From Streptomyces sp. RerS4 (GTDB taxonomy: Bacteria; Actinomycetota; Actinomycetes; Streptomycetales; Streptomycetaceae): a stretch of 64,000 bases of DNA. The position numbers and the translations under genes were made by a program. The stretch spans positions 1 through 64,000 of the forward strand of contig NZ_CP097323.1 in assembly GCF_023515955.1 (NCBI RefSeq), given 5' to 3'. Every line of letters begins with the position of its first letter. The first letter of the stretch is position 1. Shown one piece after another: positions 1 to 7,397 of the stretch. The notes beneath the pieces are model-generated. The model saw nothing but the letters and a program-made list of their open reading frames with translations. It was not told the DNA's origin and made no database searches.

Positions 1-109
1 ACTTGAGCTGCTTCACCAGGAAGCGCATCTGGGCGCCGGCGGACTTCGGGACGGGGCGCGTGAAGTGCTGTTCGTCGGCCCGGGTCAGGCTGTCGGAGAT
101 GTCGGGCAT
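1..109 (-). CDS. tpg: Telomere terminal protein Tpg, 5' part only
   Basis: The reading frame starts with ATG at 109-107, three bases after the tap stop, and runs off the left edge, so only about 36 residues are visible. The short stretch FTRPVPKSAGAQMRFLVKQ is what I recognise from the N-terminus of Streptomyces terminal proteins. Those proteins are covalently attached to the 5' ends of linear replicons and prime telomere end-patching. The tight tap-tpg coupling is the usual arrangement in Streptomyces. The rest of the gene, including the catalytic region, lies outside the window, so intactness cannot be judged. The identification rests on the N-terminal match plus synteny. Confidence 0.85.
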   Translation of the reverse strand, partial: MPDISDSLTRADEQHFTRPVPKSAGAQMRFLVKQLK

Positions 110-112
110 GGG

Positions 113-2863
113 TTACTCGCCGTCCGCGGCTGCGTCGTGGCCCTTGATGTGGCGGGCCGGGTTGATGTGTTCGTCGAGGAGTCCCACGGCCCACAGGAGC
201 GGCTGGGTGCCCTCGTGCTTGACCATGCCGGGGCTGACGCCGAGGCGGAAGCCGCCGGGGAGGGGCTTGCCCTCGGGGGTGTGGGGGAGGAAGTCGAGGG
301 GGCTGGGGCCGTCCGAGAGGTAGACCGCGCAGTCCGAGAGGACCGCGATGGGGTGGAGGCCGACGGTGGAGAGCTTGAGCATCTTGCGGTGCATGTTGAC
401 CCGGGCCGTGGAGATGACGGCGGCGCGGATGTCGGGGCGCCAGGTGGGGCGTTCGAGGGCGGGCCAAGGTTCGCCCGGACGGTAGCCGGCGCCTTGGGGG
501 CGTTCGCGGAGTTTACCGATGCCGCCCTTGACGGTCGACTTGATGGCGGACAGGACGGCCCTGGCGGTGGCGGCTGTGGGGTCGTCTGTGGGGTGGGTGG
601 CGGATTTGTGCGTCGTCATCGCCTGGAGGAACTCGGCCTCCGTGAGGGTGGGGGTGACGCCCAGGTCCGCCATCGTCGCCATGTAGGCGTCACGGAGGCG
701 GGTGTACCAGGCGTCCAGGTAGGGGCCGTTGTCCGGGCGGATCCAGGCCTCGGTCGGGTGGACGTCGTGGCCGAGCTCCTGGGCGTAGGCGAGGGTCGGG
801 GTGGCGTACCAGGCGGGACCGGTGGGGGGTCGGCCGTGCGGGGTGAAGGGGCTGGGCAGGAGGGGGTCGTGGGGGAGGGCGGAGAGGTCCGCCAGCCAGC
901 AGCCGGGGGTCTTCGGGTCGAAGCGGGGACGCTCGGTGTGGACGGCGGGGCCCAGGCCGACGGGGAGGCGGTTGGCGGCCGCGGCGAAGGCCATGTTCAC
1001 GTCGATGCCGACGGCGTGGGTGCGGGCGCACTCGGCGTCGGTGAGGAGCTCCGGGTCGCGGATCCAGTCGTAGGCCTCCTCGTCGAGGACCTGGTCGGGG
1101 GTGCGCTGGTGGGAGCGGGGGTACAGGGCGGCGACCACCGGGTGCTCGTCGGGGGCTTCCGGGGGAGCGGGGTCGACGGGGTGGGTCAGGGAGCCGGGGA
1201 CGGGGGCGGACTCCCAGGCGTTCGTCCGGGGGTTGCGGGCGGCGCGGGTGGGCGGACGGAGCGCCGTCATGAGTTCGAGGCCGGTGACGGCGGTGGAGCC
1301 GCGGGGGGTGAGGACGCGGGTGGCGTAGGTGGTGAGGATGTCCGCGAGTTCGGGGGCGGGCAGTTCGGCGGTCCCTTCGCCCCAGGCGCGGGGGTCCAGG
1401 GCGCCCCAGGGGAGGATCGCGAGCTGGACGCACTGGCGGCCGGTGGTGGGGGTGGCCGGGCGGTAGACGCGGGCCCAGGGGCCGAAGCCGCGGCGGGTGA
1501 GTTGCCACTTGGCCTTGGTGAGGAGCTTGAGGGTGGGGTGGTTGTCGGGGAGGCGGAGGGTGCGGCGGTCTTCGAGGGTGAGCGGGAGGCCGAGGGCTTC
1601 GGTGGCGGCGGGGGTGAGGACGAGGAGGGGGTCGCCGTCCCTGCCGTTGCGGTGGAGGCGGGGGGCGCGGAGGTCGGCCGTGGGGCCGAGGGCCCAGGTG
1701 ATGAGGGTGGGGAGGTCGGTGCGGGCCTTGGGGGGGAGGGGGAGGAGGAGGCCGGAGGCGGCGTGGGCGTGGTCCGTGCCGTTCAGGACTACTAGGGGGC
1801 CGTTTCCTTCCAGGGGGGTGGGGGTGGGGTGTGCTTGCCGTGGGCGGGGGGTGGGGTGGCCCTGCGGGGCTGTTCCCCTACCCGCCCCTTCCCGAAACTG
1901 GGGCTGCGCCCCAGACCCCGGGGGGGTGGATCCCGGGGGGGTGGTGCGGTGCGCGGCGCCTGCGGCGCGCGCGAGGGCGTGCTCGGGTGCCGCCCGTTCC
2001 GGGGTGGCGGCGGGGGCTGGGGTCGGGGCGTTAACGGCGTTAACGCCGTTAAGGGTGGGCGGGGCTGCGGGGGGTGTGGGTGCGGCCGGATGTGGGGGCG
2101 TGGCGTTAACGGCGTTAACGGCGGGTGGGGCCGGCGGAGCTGCGGGTGCAGCCGGCGCCGAGGGCGCAGCCGGTGCTGGGGGTGTGGGGTTAACGGCGGG
2201 CGAGGTTGCCGGGGGTGGTGTTGGGGTTTGGGGGTTAACGGCGTTAACGGTCGGGGGGGATGCCGGGGCCGCGGCAAGCGTGGGGGCGTTAACGGCGTTA
2301 ACGGCGGGTGGGGCCGGCGGAGCTGCGGGTGCAGCCGGTGCTGGGGGTGTGGGGTTAACGGCGTTAAGGGTTGGGGGGACGGCCCGGGGTGGGGTCGGGG
2401 CCGGCGTGGGGGCGTTAACGATGTGCGGGGTGAGGGGTGGAGGGGTAACGGCGTGGGCGGCGCCGGTGCCGCTGGTGGTGGGGGGTGGGGTGTGCGGAGC
2501 GTTGGGGGTGGGGGTGACGTCTGACGTCTGGGGGTTAACGGCGTTAACGGGGGGGTCGTTCGGGTGGGGGGTGTTAACGGCGTTAAGGGGGGTGGTGGGG
2601 GGGTGGAGGGTGGAGAGGCCTTCCAGGAGGCGGGCGTAGGCGGCGCGTTTGGGGGGGCGGGGGGCGGTGCGGCCGGTTTCCCAGGAGGTGACCGTTTCGC
2701 GGCGGACCGAGAGCGCCTTGGCGATCTGGTCCTGGCTGAGGCCGGCGGCCTCGCGCAGGCGCTTGCGTTCGTCCGGGTGCGGGAGCCCGTCCTGCGCGGC
2801 TGCTTCTTCGAGCAGGGCGTCGACCGCTGCGAAGAGGGTGCTCTGTTCGTTCTTGTCGCTCAT
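113..2863 (-). CDS. tap: Telomere-associated protein Tap
   Basis: A 916-residue protein of the family that binds telomeric DNA and recruits Tpg to the ends of linear Streptomyces replicons. The ATG at 2863 is chosen because GGAGG lies five to six bases upstream; an upstream in-frame ATG at 2920 lacks such a site. An XRE-type helix-turn-helix occupies about residues 33-65 (LSQDQIAKALSVRRETV). Residues about 85-330 are a Pro/Ala-rich linker with repeated VNAVN motifs encoded by the GTTAACGGC DNA repeats. The conserved Tap body follows, with signatures such as YPRSHQRTPDQVLDEE and KGGIGKLRERPQG. The linker makes the protein longer than the roughly 740 residues I remember for chromosomal Tap. The gene is followed at once by tpg. 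Loss of function is not suggested by any frame break. Confidence 0.92.
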   Translation of the reverse strand: MSDKNEQSTLFAAVDALLEEAAAQDGLPHPDERKRLREAAGLSQDQIAKALSVRRETVTSWETGRTAPRPPKRAAYARLLEGLSTLHPPTTPLNAVNTPHPNDPPVNAVNPQTSDVTPTPNAPHTPPPTTSGTGAAHAVTPPPLTPHIVNAPTPAPTPPRAVPPTLNAVNPTPPAPAAPAAPPAPPAVNAVNAPTLAAAPASPPTVNAVNPQTPTPPPATSPAVNPTPPAPAAPSAPAAPAAPPAPPAVNAVNATPPHPAAPTPPAAPPTLNGVNAVNAPTPAPAATPERAAPEHALARAAGAAHRTTPPGSTPPGSGAQPQFREGAGRGTAPQGHPTPRPRQAHPTPTPLEGNGPLVVLNGTDHAHAASGLLLPLPPKARTDLPTLITWALGPTADLRAPRLHRNGRDGDPLLVLTPAATEALGLPLTLEDRRTLRLPDNHPTLKLLTKAKWQLTRRGFGPWARVYRPATPTTGRQCVQLAILPWGALDPRAWGEGTAELPAPELADILTTYATRVLTPRGSTAVTGLELMTALRPPTRAARNPRTNAWESAPVPGSLTHPVDPAPPEAPDEHPVVAALYPRSHQRTPDQVLDEEAYDWIRDPELLTDAECARTHAVGIDVNMAFAAAANRLPVGLGPAVHTERPRFDPKTPGCWLADLSALPHDPLLPSPFTPHGRPPTGPAWYATPTLAYAQELGHDVHPTEAWIRPDNGPYLDAWYTRLRDAYMATMADLGVTPTLTEAEFLQAMTTHKSATHPTDDPTAATARAVLSAIKSTVKGGIGKLRERPQGAGYRPGEPWPALERPTWRPDIRAAVISTARVNMHRKMLKLSTVGLHPIAVLSDCAVYLSDGPSPLDFLPHTPEGKPLPGGFRLGVSPGMVKHEGTQPLLWAVGLLDEHINPARHIKGHDAAADGE
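2030..2587. repeat. GTTAACGGC repeat cluster inside tap
   Basis: Fourteen GTTAAC cores lie here, mostly as GTTAACGGCGTTAAC pairs with 9-bp period, at 2030, 2105, 2234, 2288, 2534 and nearby; single or degenerate copies sit at 2189, 2354, 2414 and 2573. Positions 2031-2052 form a perfect 22-bp palindrome of two and a half units. On the coding strand each pair reads Val-Asn-Ala-Val-Asn. The valine codon is GTT, which is unusual in a genome that prefers GTC and GTG, so the constraint appears to act on the DNA. Further copies lie at 3126-3140, 6128-6201 and 7393-7412. Confidence 0.9.
2102..2338. repeat. 54-bp exact direct repeat within tap linker
   Basis: Positions 2102-2155 and 2285-2338 are identical over 54 bp. 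Each begins with a GTTAACGGC pair and continues through the segment coding the Ala/Pro-rich part of the linker. A second shared block follows (2174-2198 and 2339-2363). This shows that the linker and its repeat units grew by in-frame tandem duplication with a period of 183 bp (61 codons). Confidence 0.85.
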
Positions 2864-2888
2864 GGGTACCTCCGGGTGCAGCCTATGC

Positions 2889-2923
2889 GAACCGCACGTT
2901 TGAACGCACATGAAACGCACGTG
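2889..2923. promoter_or_regulatory. Three CGCAC direct repeats upstream of tap
   Basis: CGCAC cores occur at 2893-2897, 2905-2909 and 2916-2920, each preceded by GAA or GAAC, with a spacing of 12 and 11 bp. They lie 30-60 bp upstream of the tap start, where its promoter should be. One-turn spacing suggests an operator, perhaps for the helix-turn-helix of Tap itself. This is inference from position and spacing only. Confidence 0.4.
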
Positions 2924-2972
2924 GGGGCGTCGGCGGCGTGGTGCCGTCAGCGCCCCCGGCGTGGGTGTGGCC

Positions 2973-3869
2973 TCAGATGCGGGTGATCAGGAGTTCGGTG
3001 ACGGCCTTCAGGTCGTCCGGGGTGAGGTGGGCGGTGAGGGCGTCCGCGATGGTCTCCGGGGAGTCCGTCGAGATGGTGATCCGGGGGGTGGGGGTGGGGG
3101 TGGGGGTCGCCTTCGGGGTGGGGGGGTTAACGGCGTTAACGGGGGGGCGGGTGCGTTGGCGTGGGGGGGTGGTGGTCTCGGCCGCGGCTGACTCTTGCTG
3201 TTCCTGGGGGAGGCGGCCGATGCGTCGGGCCGGTTCCACCTTGAGTTCGCCCGTCTCCACCTTCTCCTGGAGGCTCGGGGTGAGGTTGAGGAGGGTCAGG
3301 CGCTGGGAGACCCAGGCCGCCGTCTTGCCGAGCCGCTTGGCGACCTGGGCCTGGGAGCCGTGGACCTCGACGAGCTCCTGGAGGGCGCGCGCCTGGTCCA
3401 TGGGGGCCACGTCGACCCGGTGGACGTTGGCGATCAGGGCCGATTCCAGGATGTCGGCGGCCGACGCGGAGAGGGCGTCGTTCACGTGGATCTGGATGGT
3501 CTTCAGGCCCGCGAGGTGGGCCGCCGCCAGTCGGCGGTTGCCGTCGATGACCACGTACGGGGCGCGGCCCAGGCCGTCGGTCTGGCCCGGGTGGGCCTCC
3601 ATGAAGGCCATGCGGGTGGCGACGGCGAGGGGCTGGAGCTGGCCGCGGGCGGTGAGGGACGCCGCCAGTTCGTCGATCTCCGTGAGGTCCTCGCGGAGGT
3701 TGAACGGGTTGTGGGCGAGGGCCTCGATGGGGACCTCCGATGGGGGGATCACTCCGGAGGTGGGGGCACCCGTGGCTTCGGCGATGGCCGCGCGGCGGGA
3801 GCTGACGCCCACCGGTTGGGCCCTGGCGAAGGATGCCGAGACGCCGAGCTTGTCGGCCTTGCTGCTCAT
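2973..3869 (-). CDS. parB: ParB partition protein
   Basis: A 298-residue ParB/Spo0J-type DNA-binding protein. The ATG at 3869 overlaps the parA stop by four bases (ATGA) and has GGGAGA upstream, so the two genes are translationally coupled. The N-terminal nuclease-like domain shows LTEIDELAASLTARGQLQP and the box II equivalent VIDGNRRLAAAH. A central helix-turn-helix follows (QVAKRLGKTAAWVSQRLTLL). The C-terminal part holds a Pro/Thr-rich linker with PPVNAVNPP, encoded by another GTTAACGGC pair at 3126-3140, then a short putative dimerisation tail. With ParA it should segregate the replicon; the centromere site is not known. The sequence is unlike the chromosomal Streptomyces ParB in its linker and length, consistent with a plasmid system. 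Confidence 0.9.
   Translation of the reverse strand: MSSKADKLGVSASFARAQPVGVSSRRAAIAEATGAPTSGVIPPSEVPIEALAHNPFNLREDLTEIDELAASLTARGQLQPLAVATRMAFMEAHPGQTDGLGRAPYVVIDGNRRLAAAHLAGLKTIQIHVNDALSASAADILESALIANVHRVDVAPMDQARALQELVEVHGSQAQVAKRLGKTAAWVSQRLTLLNLTPSLQEKVETGELKVEPARRIGRLPQEQQESAAAETTTPPRQRTRPPVNAVNPPTPKATPTPTPTPRITISTDSPETIADALTAHLTPDDLKAVTELLITRI
3126..3140. repeat. GTTAACGGC pair inside parB
   Basis: One GTTAACGGCGTTAAC unit pair, the same as those in tap, sits in the 3' part of parB and encodes Val-Asn-Ala-Val-Asn. Its presence in a second, unrelated protein argues that the DNA motif, not the peptide, is what is shared. Confidence 0.9.
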
Positions 3870-5128
3870 GAGATCTCCCGGGCGAGGGCGCGCAGGGCGA
3901 CGGCTTGGTCGCCCTTGGGGGCGTAGACGAACAACGGCTGCTTCACGCGGACGGCTTCGCGCTGTTCCTTGAGGTCGGGGACGATGGCCACGACCCGCGG
4001 ATCCTTTATGTCCAACCAGGCCTGGAGGGAGGACGTCGCGATGTACCCGCGGCGGCCGTCGTAGAGGTTCACGACGAGGCCGAGGTAGTCGATGTCGAGG
4101 CTGAGATCGTCGCGCAGATCGTTGATCTGGGAGGTGAGCAGGTCGTAGGCGTCGGCGGAGGAGTCCTCGGCCTGTACGACGATCAGGGCCCCGGAGGCGC
4201 CCGGCTGTTCGGCGTCGCGGCGGCGGCCGTAGTAGATGGCGGCGTCCATGCTGAGGCCGAGGCTGGGCGGGCAGTCGATGAGGATGACGTCGTAGTCGGA
4301 CTCGACGGGCGCGAGGGCGCGTTCGAGGGCGGCCTCGCGGGCGCGGACGGTGGAGAGGCGGACGTCGAGGAGGAAGGCGTCCGTGCAGGCGGGCAGGATG
4401 TGCAGGCGGTCGCCGAAGCGCTCGTCCGGGACGGGGACGATCAGGTCGGAGAGGGGGCCCTTCGCCTCGCCGGCCATGTGGCAGGTGAGGCTGTCGCCGC
4501 CGATGGGCAGGGGCTGGCCGCCGAGCTGCTTGGTGAGGTGGCCCTGGGGGTCGAAGTCGACGAGCAGGACGCGCATGCCCAGGCCCGGGAGGTCTTCGAG
4601 GTCCAGGGGAGTGGTGTGCTCCGGGTGGTGCGGGGCGTTGTCCTCGCCCGGGGAGCGGCGGGCCAGTTGGCGGGCGACGCGGACCGGGTGGAGGGTCGAG
4701 GGGTCCTCGGCGAGGGCCTCGGCGGTGCCGGCGGTGATGGCCGTCTTGCCGACTCCGCCCTTCTGGTTGCACACGACGATGCGGCGGACGACGGAGGGCC
4801 GCTTGACGGTGGGGGCCGGGTTCATCTCCAGCCAGAGGCGCACCGCTTGGGCGAGACCCTGGATGAGGGAGACGCCGCGGTCCTTGGCGTCGGAGCGGAA
4901 GGAATCCCACTGGCCGGCAGGCAGCCACGTCGAGAACGACTCGGCGCCGGAGGTGTCGACGGGGGAGGGTGCGGAGGCGAGGGCGCTCCAGTGGGCGATG
5001 CCCTGGTGGACGGCGTCCTGGATGTCGACCCGCAGTTGGGCGGTGCGGACCTTCAATTCCTGGCGGAGCCACGGGGGGAGCTTGGAGACGACCTTCTCTC
5101 GGTCGCTCTGGGACGAAGGCGAAGTCAT
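3866..5128 (-). CDS. parA: ParA partition ATPase
   Basis: A 420-residue ParA/Soj-family ATPase. The deviant Walker A motif KGGVGKTAI lies at about residues 123-131 and the Walker A' region reads LLVDFDPQGHL; DVILIDCPPSLGLSMDA is the Walker B region. An N-terminal extension of about 115 residues precedes the ATPase core, as in plasmid ParAs that also bind DNA for autoregulation. The ATG at 5128 (MTSPSSQ) was chosen over an upstream in-frame ATG at 5233 that would cross the promoter repeats. No strong Shine-Dalgarno is seen, so the exact start is uncertain. A roughly 30-residue segment rich in Arg, Pro and His lies between the Walker A and A' motifs, longer than usual. parA is the first gene of a parA-parB operon that runs toward tap. 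Confidence 0.92.
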   Translation of the reverse strand: MTSPSSQSDREKVVSKLPPWLRQELKVRTAQLRVDIQDAVHQGIAHWSALASAPSPVDTSGAESFSTWLPAGQWDSFRSDAKDRGVSLIQGLAQAVRLWLEMNPAPTVKRPSVVRRIVVCNQKGGVGKTAITAGTAEALAEDPSTLHPVRVARQLARRSPGEDNAPHHPEHTTPLDLEDLPGLGMRVLLVDFDPQGHLTKQLGGQPLPIGGDSLTCHMAGEAKGPLSDLIVPVPDERFGDRLHILPACTDAFLLDVRLSTVRAREAALERALAPVESDYDVILIDCPPSLGLSMDAAIYYGRRRDAEQPGASGALIVVQAEDSSADAYDLLTSQINDLRDDLSLDIDYLGLVVNLYDGRRGYIATSSLQAWLDIKDPRVVAIVPDLKEQREAVRVKQPLFVYAPKGDQAVALRALAREIS

Positions 5129-5137
5129 GAGGGGGAC

Positions 5138-5189
5138 TTTACTAACGTTCCGGGGTGCGCGTGGGCGCCACGCTTGAGTTTTGCTAACG
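5138..5189. promoter_or_regulatory. Paired CGTTAGYAAA repeats upstream of parA
   Basis: On the coding strand CGTTAGTAAA (5147-5138) and CGTTAGCAAA (5189-5180) occur as direct repeats 42 bp apart, which is four helical turns. They are AT-rich islands just upstream of the chosen parA start. They could be the parAB operator or part of its promoter. Function is inferred from position and spacing. Confidence 0.45.
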
Positions 5190-5217
5190 AAGTGGGGTGG
5201 GGAGGCCGAAAACGCGA

Positions 5218-5286
5218 CAGGGCGGCCTCGCACACGCCGTAGCGAGCACCCCCGTGGTTCGCCACGGCGTGTGCGAGGCCGCCCTG
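5218..5286. terminator. Long inverted repeat, 23-bp perfect arms
   Basis: Arms 5218-5240 and 5264-5286 are perfect inverted complements separated by 23 bases. The structure lies 47 bp past the stop of the TetR gene at 5333 and about 90 bp upstream of the parA start. The most likely role is a factor-independent terminator for the TetR gene, although no U-run follows and a protein-binding or replication role is possible. Confidence 0.6.
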
Positions 5287-5332
5287 GATACGGCGGACGG
5301 ACGGGCGTACGTACGTGCGTCCGTCCGTCCCG

Positions 5333-6025
5333 TCAGGCGACCGGGAGCGGTGTGTTGTTGGCGGTGGCTTCGGTGGCTTCGGTGGTGAGGCCGAGTTCGG
5401 CTCGGCAGGCGGGTGAGCCGGCCGGGTCGAAGAGGGGGATGCGGGAGTTCGGGACGATGCCCGGGAGGAGGTACTTCCAGAGGTCGACGATCCGGGTGTG
5501 CAGGTCCTCGCGGCCGGTGCGGACGAAGGAGGTGACCTGGAGGCCGGTGAAGGAGCCGACGAGGAAGGTGGAGAGGTCGTACACGTCGATGGACGGGAGC
5601 AGGTCTCCGCGTTCCCGCGCCGGCGTCAGGCAGGCGTGACTGGTCTCGATCCACGCGTTGTACGGGGACGGGTCGGGGTTCGTGAACGAGCCGAACTCGA
5701 TGACCAGGCGGATGCCGGCGCGGACGCGGACGTTGGTGCGCAGTCCGAACGCCATCTGGTGGGTCAGGTCGATGACCGTCTGGAGACCCGGGTCCTCGAT
5801 GGCGGGGACGTCCTTGGAGATCTGGAACTGTTCGTCGATCAGGGTGCGGGCGAGGGCTTCCTTGGAGGGGAAGTGGAAGTAGAGGGCGCCCTTGGTGACT
5901 CCGGCGTGCTTGACGACGTCGCTGAGACTCGTGCCGCCGAAGCCGGAACGGTCGAAGGCGATGGCCGCGCCGTCCAGGATCGCCTGTCGGGTGATCTCGG
6001 CCCGTTCCTGTCTGACCCTCGCCAC
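5333..6025 (-). CDS. GBL-receptor-type TetR regulator 1
   Basis: A 230-residue TetR-family repressor of the ArpA/ScbR class. The GTG start at 6025 has AGGAGA eight bases upstream. The helix-turn-helix (residues about 33-55, SLSDVVKHAGVTKGALYFHF) carries the GVTKGALYFHF signature typical of gamma-butyrolactone receptors. Trp125 lies where ArpA has the ligand-pocket tryptophan. The C-terminal ~20 residues are Thr/Ala-rich and probably disordered. It likely represses promoters carrying ARE sites until a butyrolactone binds. An ARE-like sequence precedes the gene, suggesting autoregulation. A long hairpin follows it. Whether it serves the PKS cluster or the plasmid functions is not known. Confidence 0.88.
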   Translation of the reverse strand: MARVRQERAEITRQAILDGAAIAFDRSGFGGTSLSDVVKHAGVTKGALYFHFPSKEALARTLIDEQFQISKDVPAIEDPGLQTVIDLTHQMAFGLRTNVRVRAGIRLVIEFGSFTNPDPSPYNAWIETSHACLTPARERGDLLPSIDVYDLSTFLVGSFTGLQVTSFVRTGREDLHTRIVDLWKYLLPGIVPNSRIPLFDPAGSPACRAELGLTTEATEATANNTPLPVA

Positions 6026-6088
6026 GTGGGTGTCTCCTGATGCCTGTTGGGCCGGTGGTTCGGGCCAATGTAGTGGGACGTGGTCAAA

Positions 6089-6113
6089 GAAAACCAGTCG
6101 ACCAGTACTTTTA
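6089..6113. promoter_or_regulatory. ARE-like operator upstream of TetR 1
   Basis: An AT-rich patch with GAAAACCAGTCGACCAGT and a trailing ACTTTTA lies 64-88 bp upstream of the TetR start. It has the AAAAC...T-rich shape of butyrolactone-receptor operators but only weakly matches the CGGTTTG half-site seen elsewhere in this window. Confidence 0.35.
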
Positions 6114-6127
6114 GAGGAGAGGACGGC

Positions 6128-6201
6128 GTTAACGGCGTTAACGCCGTTAAGGGGTGGCGGGCGTCCGGGGGTGGGGCGTTAACGGCGTTAACGCCGTTAA
6201 C
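6128..6201. repeat. Two perfect GTTAACGGC palindromes
   Basis: Positions 6129-6150 form a perfect 22-bp palindrome and 6178-6201 a perfect 24-bp palindrome, both built from GTTAACGGC units meeting inverted GCCGTTAAC units. Their centres are 50 bp apart. They lie between the TetR 1 promoter and the 3' end of the NmrA pseudogene; the pseudogene stop codon falls inside the second palindrome. The two intergenic sites are the most symmetric copies of the family. Confidence 0.9.
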
Positions 6202-6768
6202 GGTGGGCGCCGGTGAAGGCGTCGGCGTTCTCTTCGGTCCACTGGCGGAAGGTGCGGGCCGGGCGGCATGTGTTGCGCCATCTGTCGCTCGGCCTCGGCA
6301 CGGCTGATGTGCTCGACGGGGACTCGGGGCCGGTCAGCGTGAGCGCGCGGCGGGTGAGGGTGGTGTCGGTGAGGACCGCGACGGCGATGTCGGCGATGTC
6401 CTCGGAGTGGATGGGCGCGATGCGGGCGCCGGGGCCAGCCGAGGGCGTTGCCGGCGAAGGCGTCCGGGCGCAGGAACGTGTGGGTGAGGGTGGAGCCGGC
6501 GAGGGCGCGTTCGACCCGGAGGCTGTGGGAGGCGAGCGGGCGTGGATGCCGGCGGGGTCCGGGTAGGGGAAGACGTCGCGGACGCCGTGCAGGGCGGGGG
6601 CGAAGGTCGCGGGGCGGGCGAGGTCGAGTTCGGTAGTCTCGACGCCGTCGGGGACGATCAGTTCGGCGGGGTGGGCGCCGGCGGCGCGGACGGGTGGCCG
6701 AGGTGGTGCAGACGGTGGATGACGGCCTGGGCGACGGTGCCCCGGGCGCCGGTGACGAGGGTGGTCAT
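6197..6768 (-). pseudogene. Decayed NmrA-type NAD(P)-binding protein
   Basis: Reading from an ATG at 6768 gives MTTLVTGARGTVAQAVIH, a Rossmann-fold start, but the frame ends after about 36 codons. Homologous-looking pieces continue in other frames: LIVPDGVETTELDL, then RVERALAGSTLTHTFLRPDAF, then IAPIHSEDIADIAVAVL and RRALTLTGPES, and finally RQWTEENADAF before a TAA at 6199-6197. At least three frameshifts are needed, so the gene is broken. The order of motifs matches the intact NmrA-type gene at 17693. Its terminal TAA lies within a GTTAAC palindrome. Confidence 0.75.
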
Positions 6769-6804
6769 GAGGGGGCTCCTTGGGGTGGGTGGGCGCTTGT
6801 CCGT

Positions 6805-6918
6805 CGCAACCAGCGCAGGGCCTTCGAGGCCGTCACCGCCGACTGGAGCGAGCGCGACCGGCTGGACTTCGTCCGCCTGATGCTCAAGTACGTCGACTCC
6901 CGGAACGCCCTGCGCTGA
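6805..6918 (+). pseudogene. Remnant of a MarR-type regulator C-terminus
   Basis: The frame ending at 6918 reads RAFEAVTADWSERDRLDFV and then RLMLKYVDSRNALR. This resembles the final helix pair of MarR-family proteins, which often end in an 'LTADWSxEDR...' segment. No matching helix-turn-helix is found upstream, where the divergent NmrA pseudogene begins. The stop overlaps the start of the next gene (TGATG), which suggests a former two-gene operon. Family assignment is tentative because fewer than 40 residues remain. Confidence 0.4.
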
Positions 6919-7397
6919 TGGTGCTCCTGCTGCTGGTCCTCGTACCGGCCGCGGTGGTCGGGATGTGCGTCCTCGTCGGGTACGGGCTCACCGGGCTCGG
7001 CCGGGCCGCGTTTCGGCGGGGCGGGCCGGAGGGGTGGCTGCGCGGATTCGCGGGGCTGCTCGGAGGGTTCGCGGTCGCCTGCTACGCGTGGGGTCTGCTC
7101 CATGTGGTGGGCGCGGTCCTGGGCGCGGAGGACGGCGGCACCTCGTCGTCGCCGCTGATTCCTTGTCGGACACCGGGGCAGGAGGAACGGGCCGCGACCG
7201 TCATCGACTACACGGTGGCGTACGTGCCGCTGCGCTTCGTCTGCGAGACGACGGGCGGCGGAAGCTACGCCGCCGAGTCCGTGCCCGCGTACGTGAACCC
7301 GGCCGTGTTCGGCCTCGCGGTGGGGGCGGCGGTGTGCCGGGGGGCCGTCGGCGTTCTGGCGGGGCGACGGGACGGGGGCGGAGGGCGCGGGCGTTAA
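6918..7397 (+). CDS. Small membrane protein of unknown function
   Basis: A 159-residue protein with three likely membrane segments: residues about 2-24, 44-70 and 128-150. Between the second and third lies a roughly 57-residue soluble loop with two cysteines (PCRTPGQEER and RFVCETTG) that could form a disulfide outside the cell. The ATG overlaps the stop of the MarR remnant. No family is recognised. The stop codon TAA is part of a GTTAACGGC repeat at 7393-7412, so the tail GGGGRGR may have been set by repeat insertion. It may be an orphaned partner of the degraded regulator. Confidence 0.6.
   Translation: MVLLLLVLVPAAVVGMCVLVGYGLTGLGRAAFRRGGPEGWLRGFAGLLGGFAVACYAWGLLHVVGAVLGAEDGGTSSSPLIPCRTPGQEERAATVIDYTVAYVPLRFVCETTGGGSYAAESVPAYVNPAVFGLAVGAAVCRGAVGVLAGRRDGGGGRGR

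Noticed and set aside
65..1795. Gly/Val/Glu-rich open frame on the plus strand opposite tap.
   Set aside because: No ribosome site or family-like sequence; the minus strand is clearly tap.
5184..6068. Arg/Pro/His-rich open frame overlapping TetR 1.
   Set aside because: Wrong-frame translation of the TetR gene; the codon pattern supports only the 5333-6025 frame.
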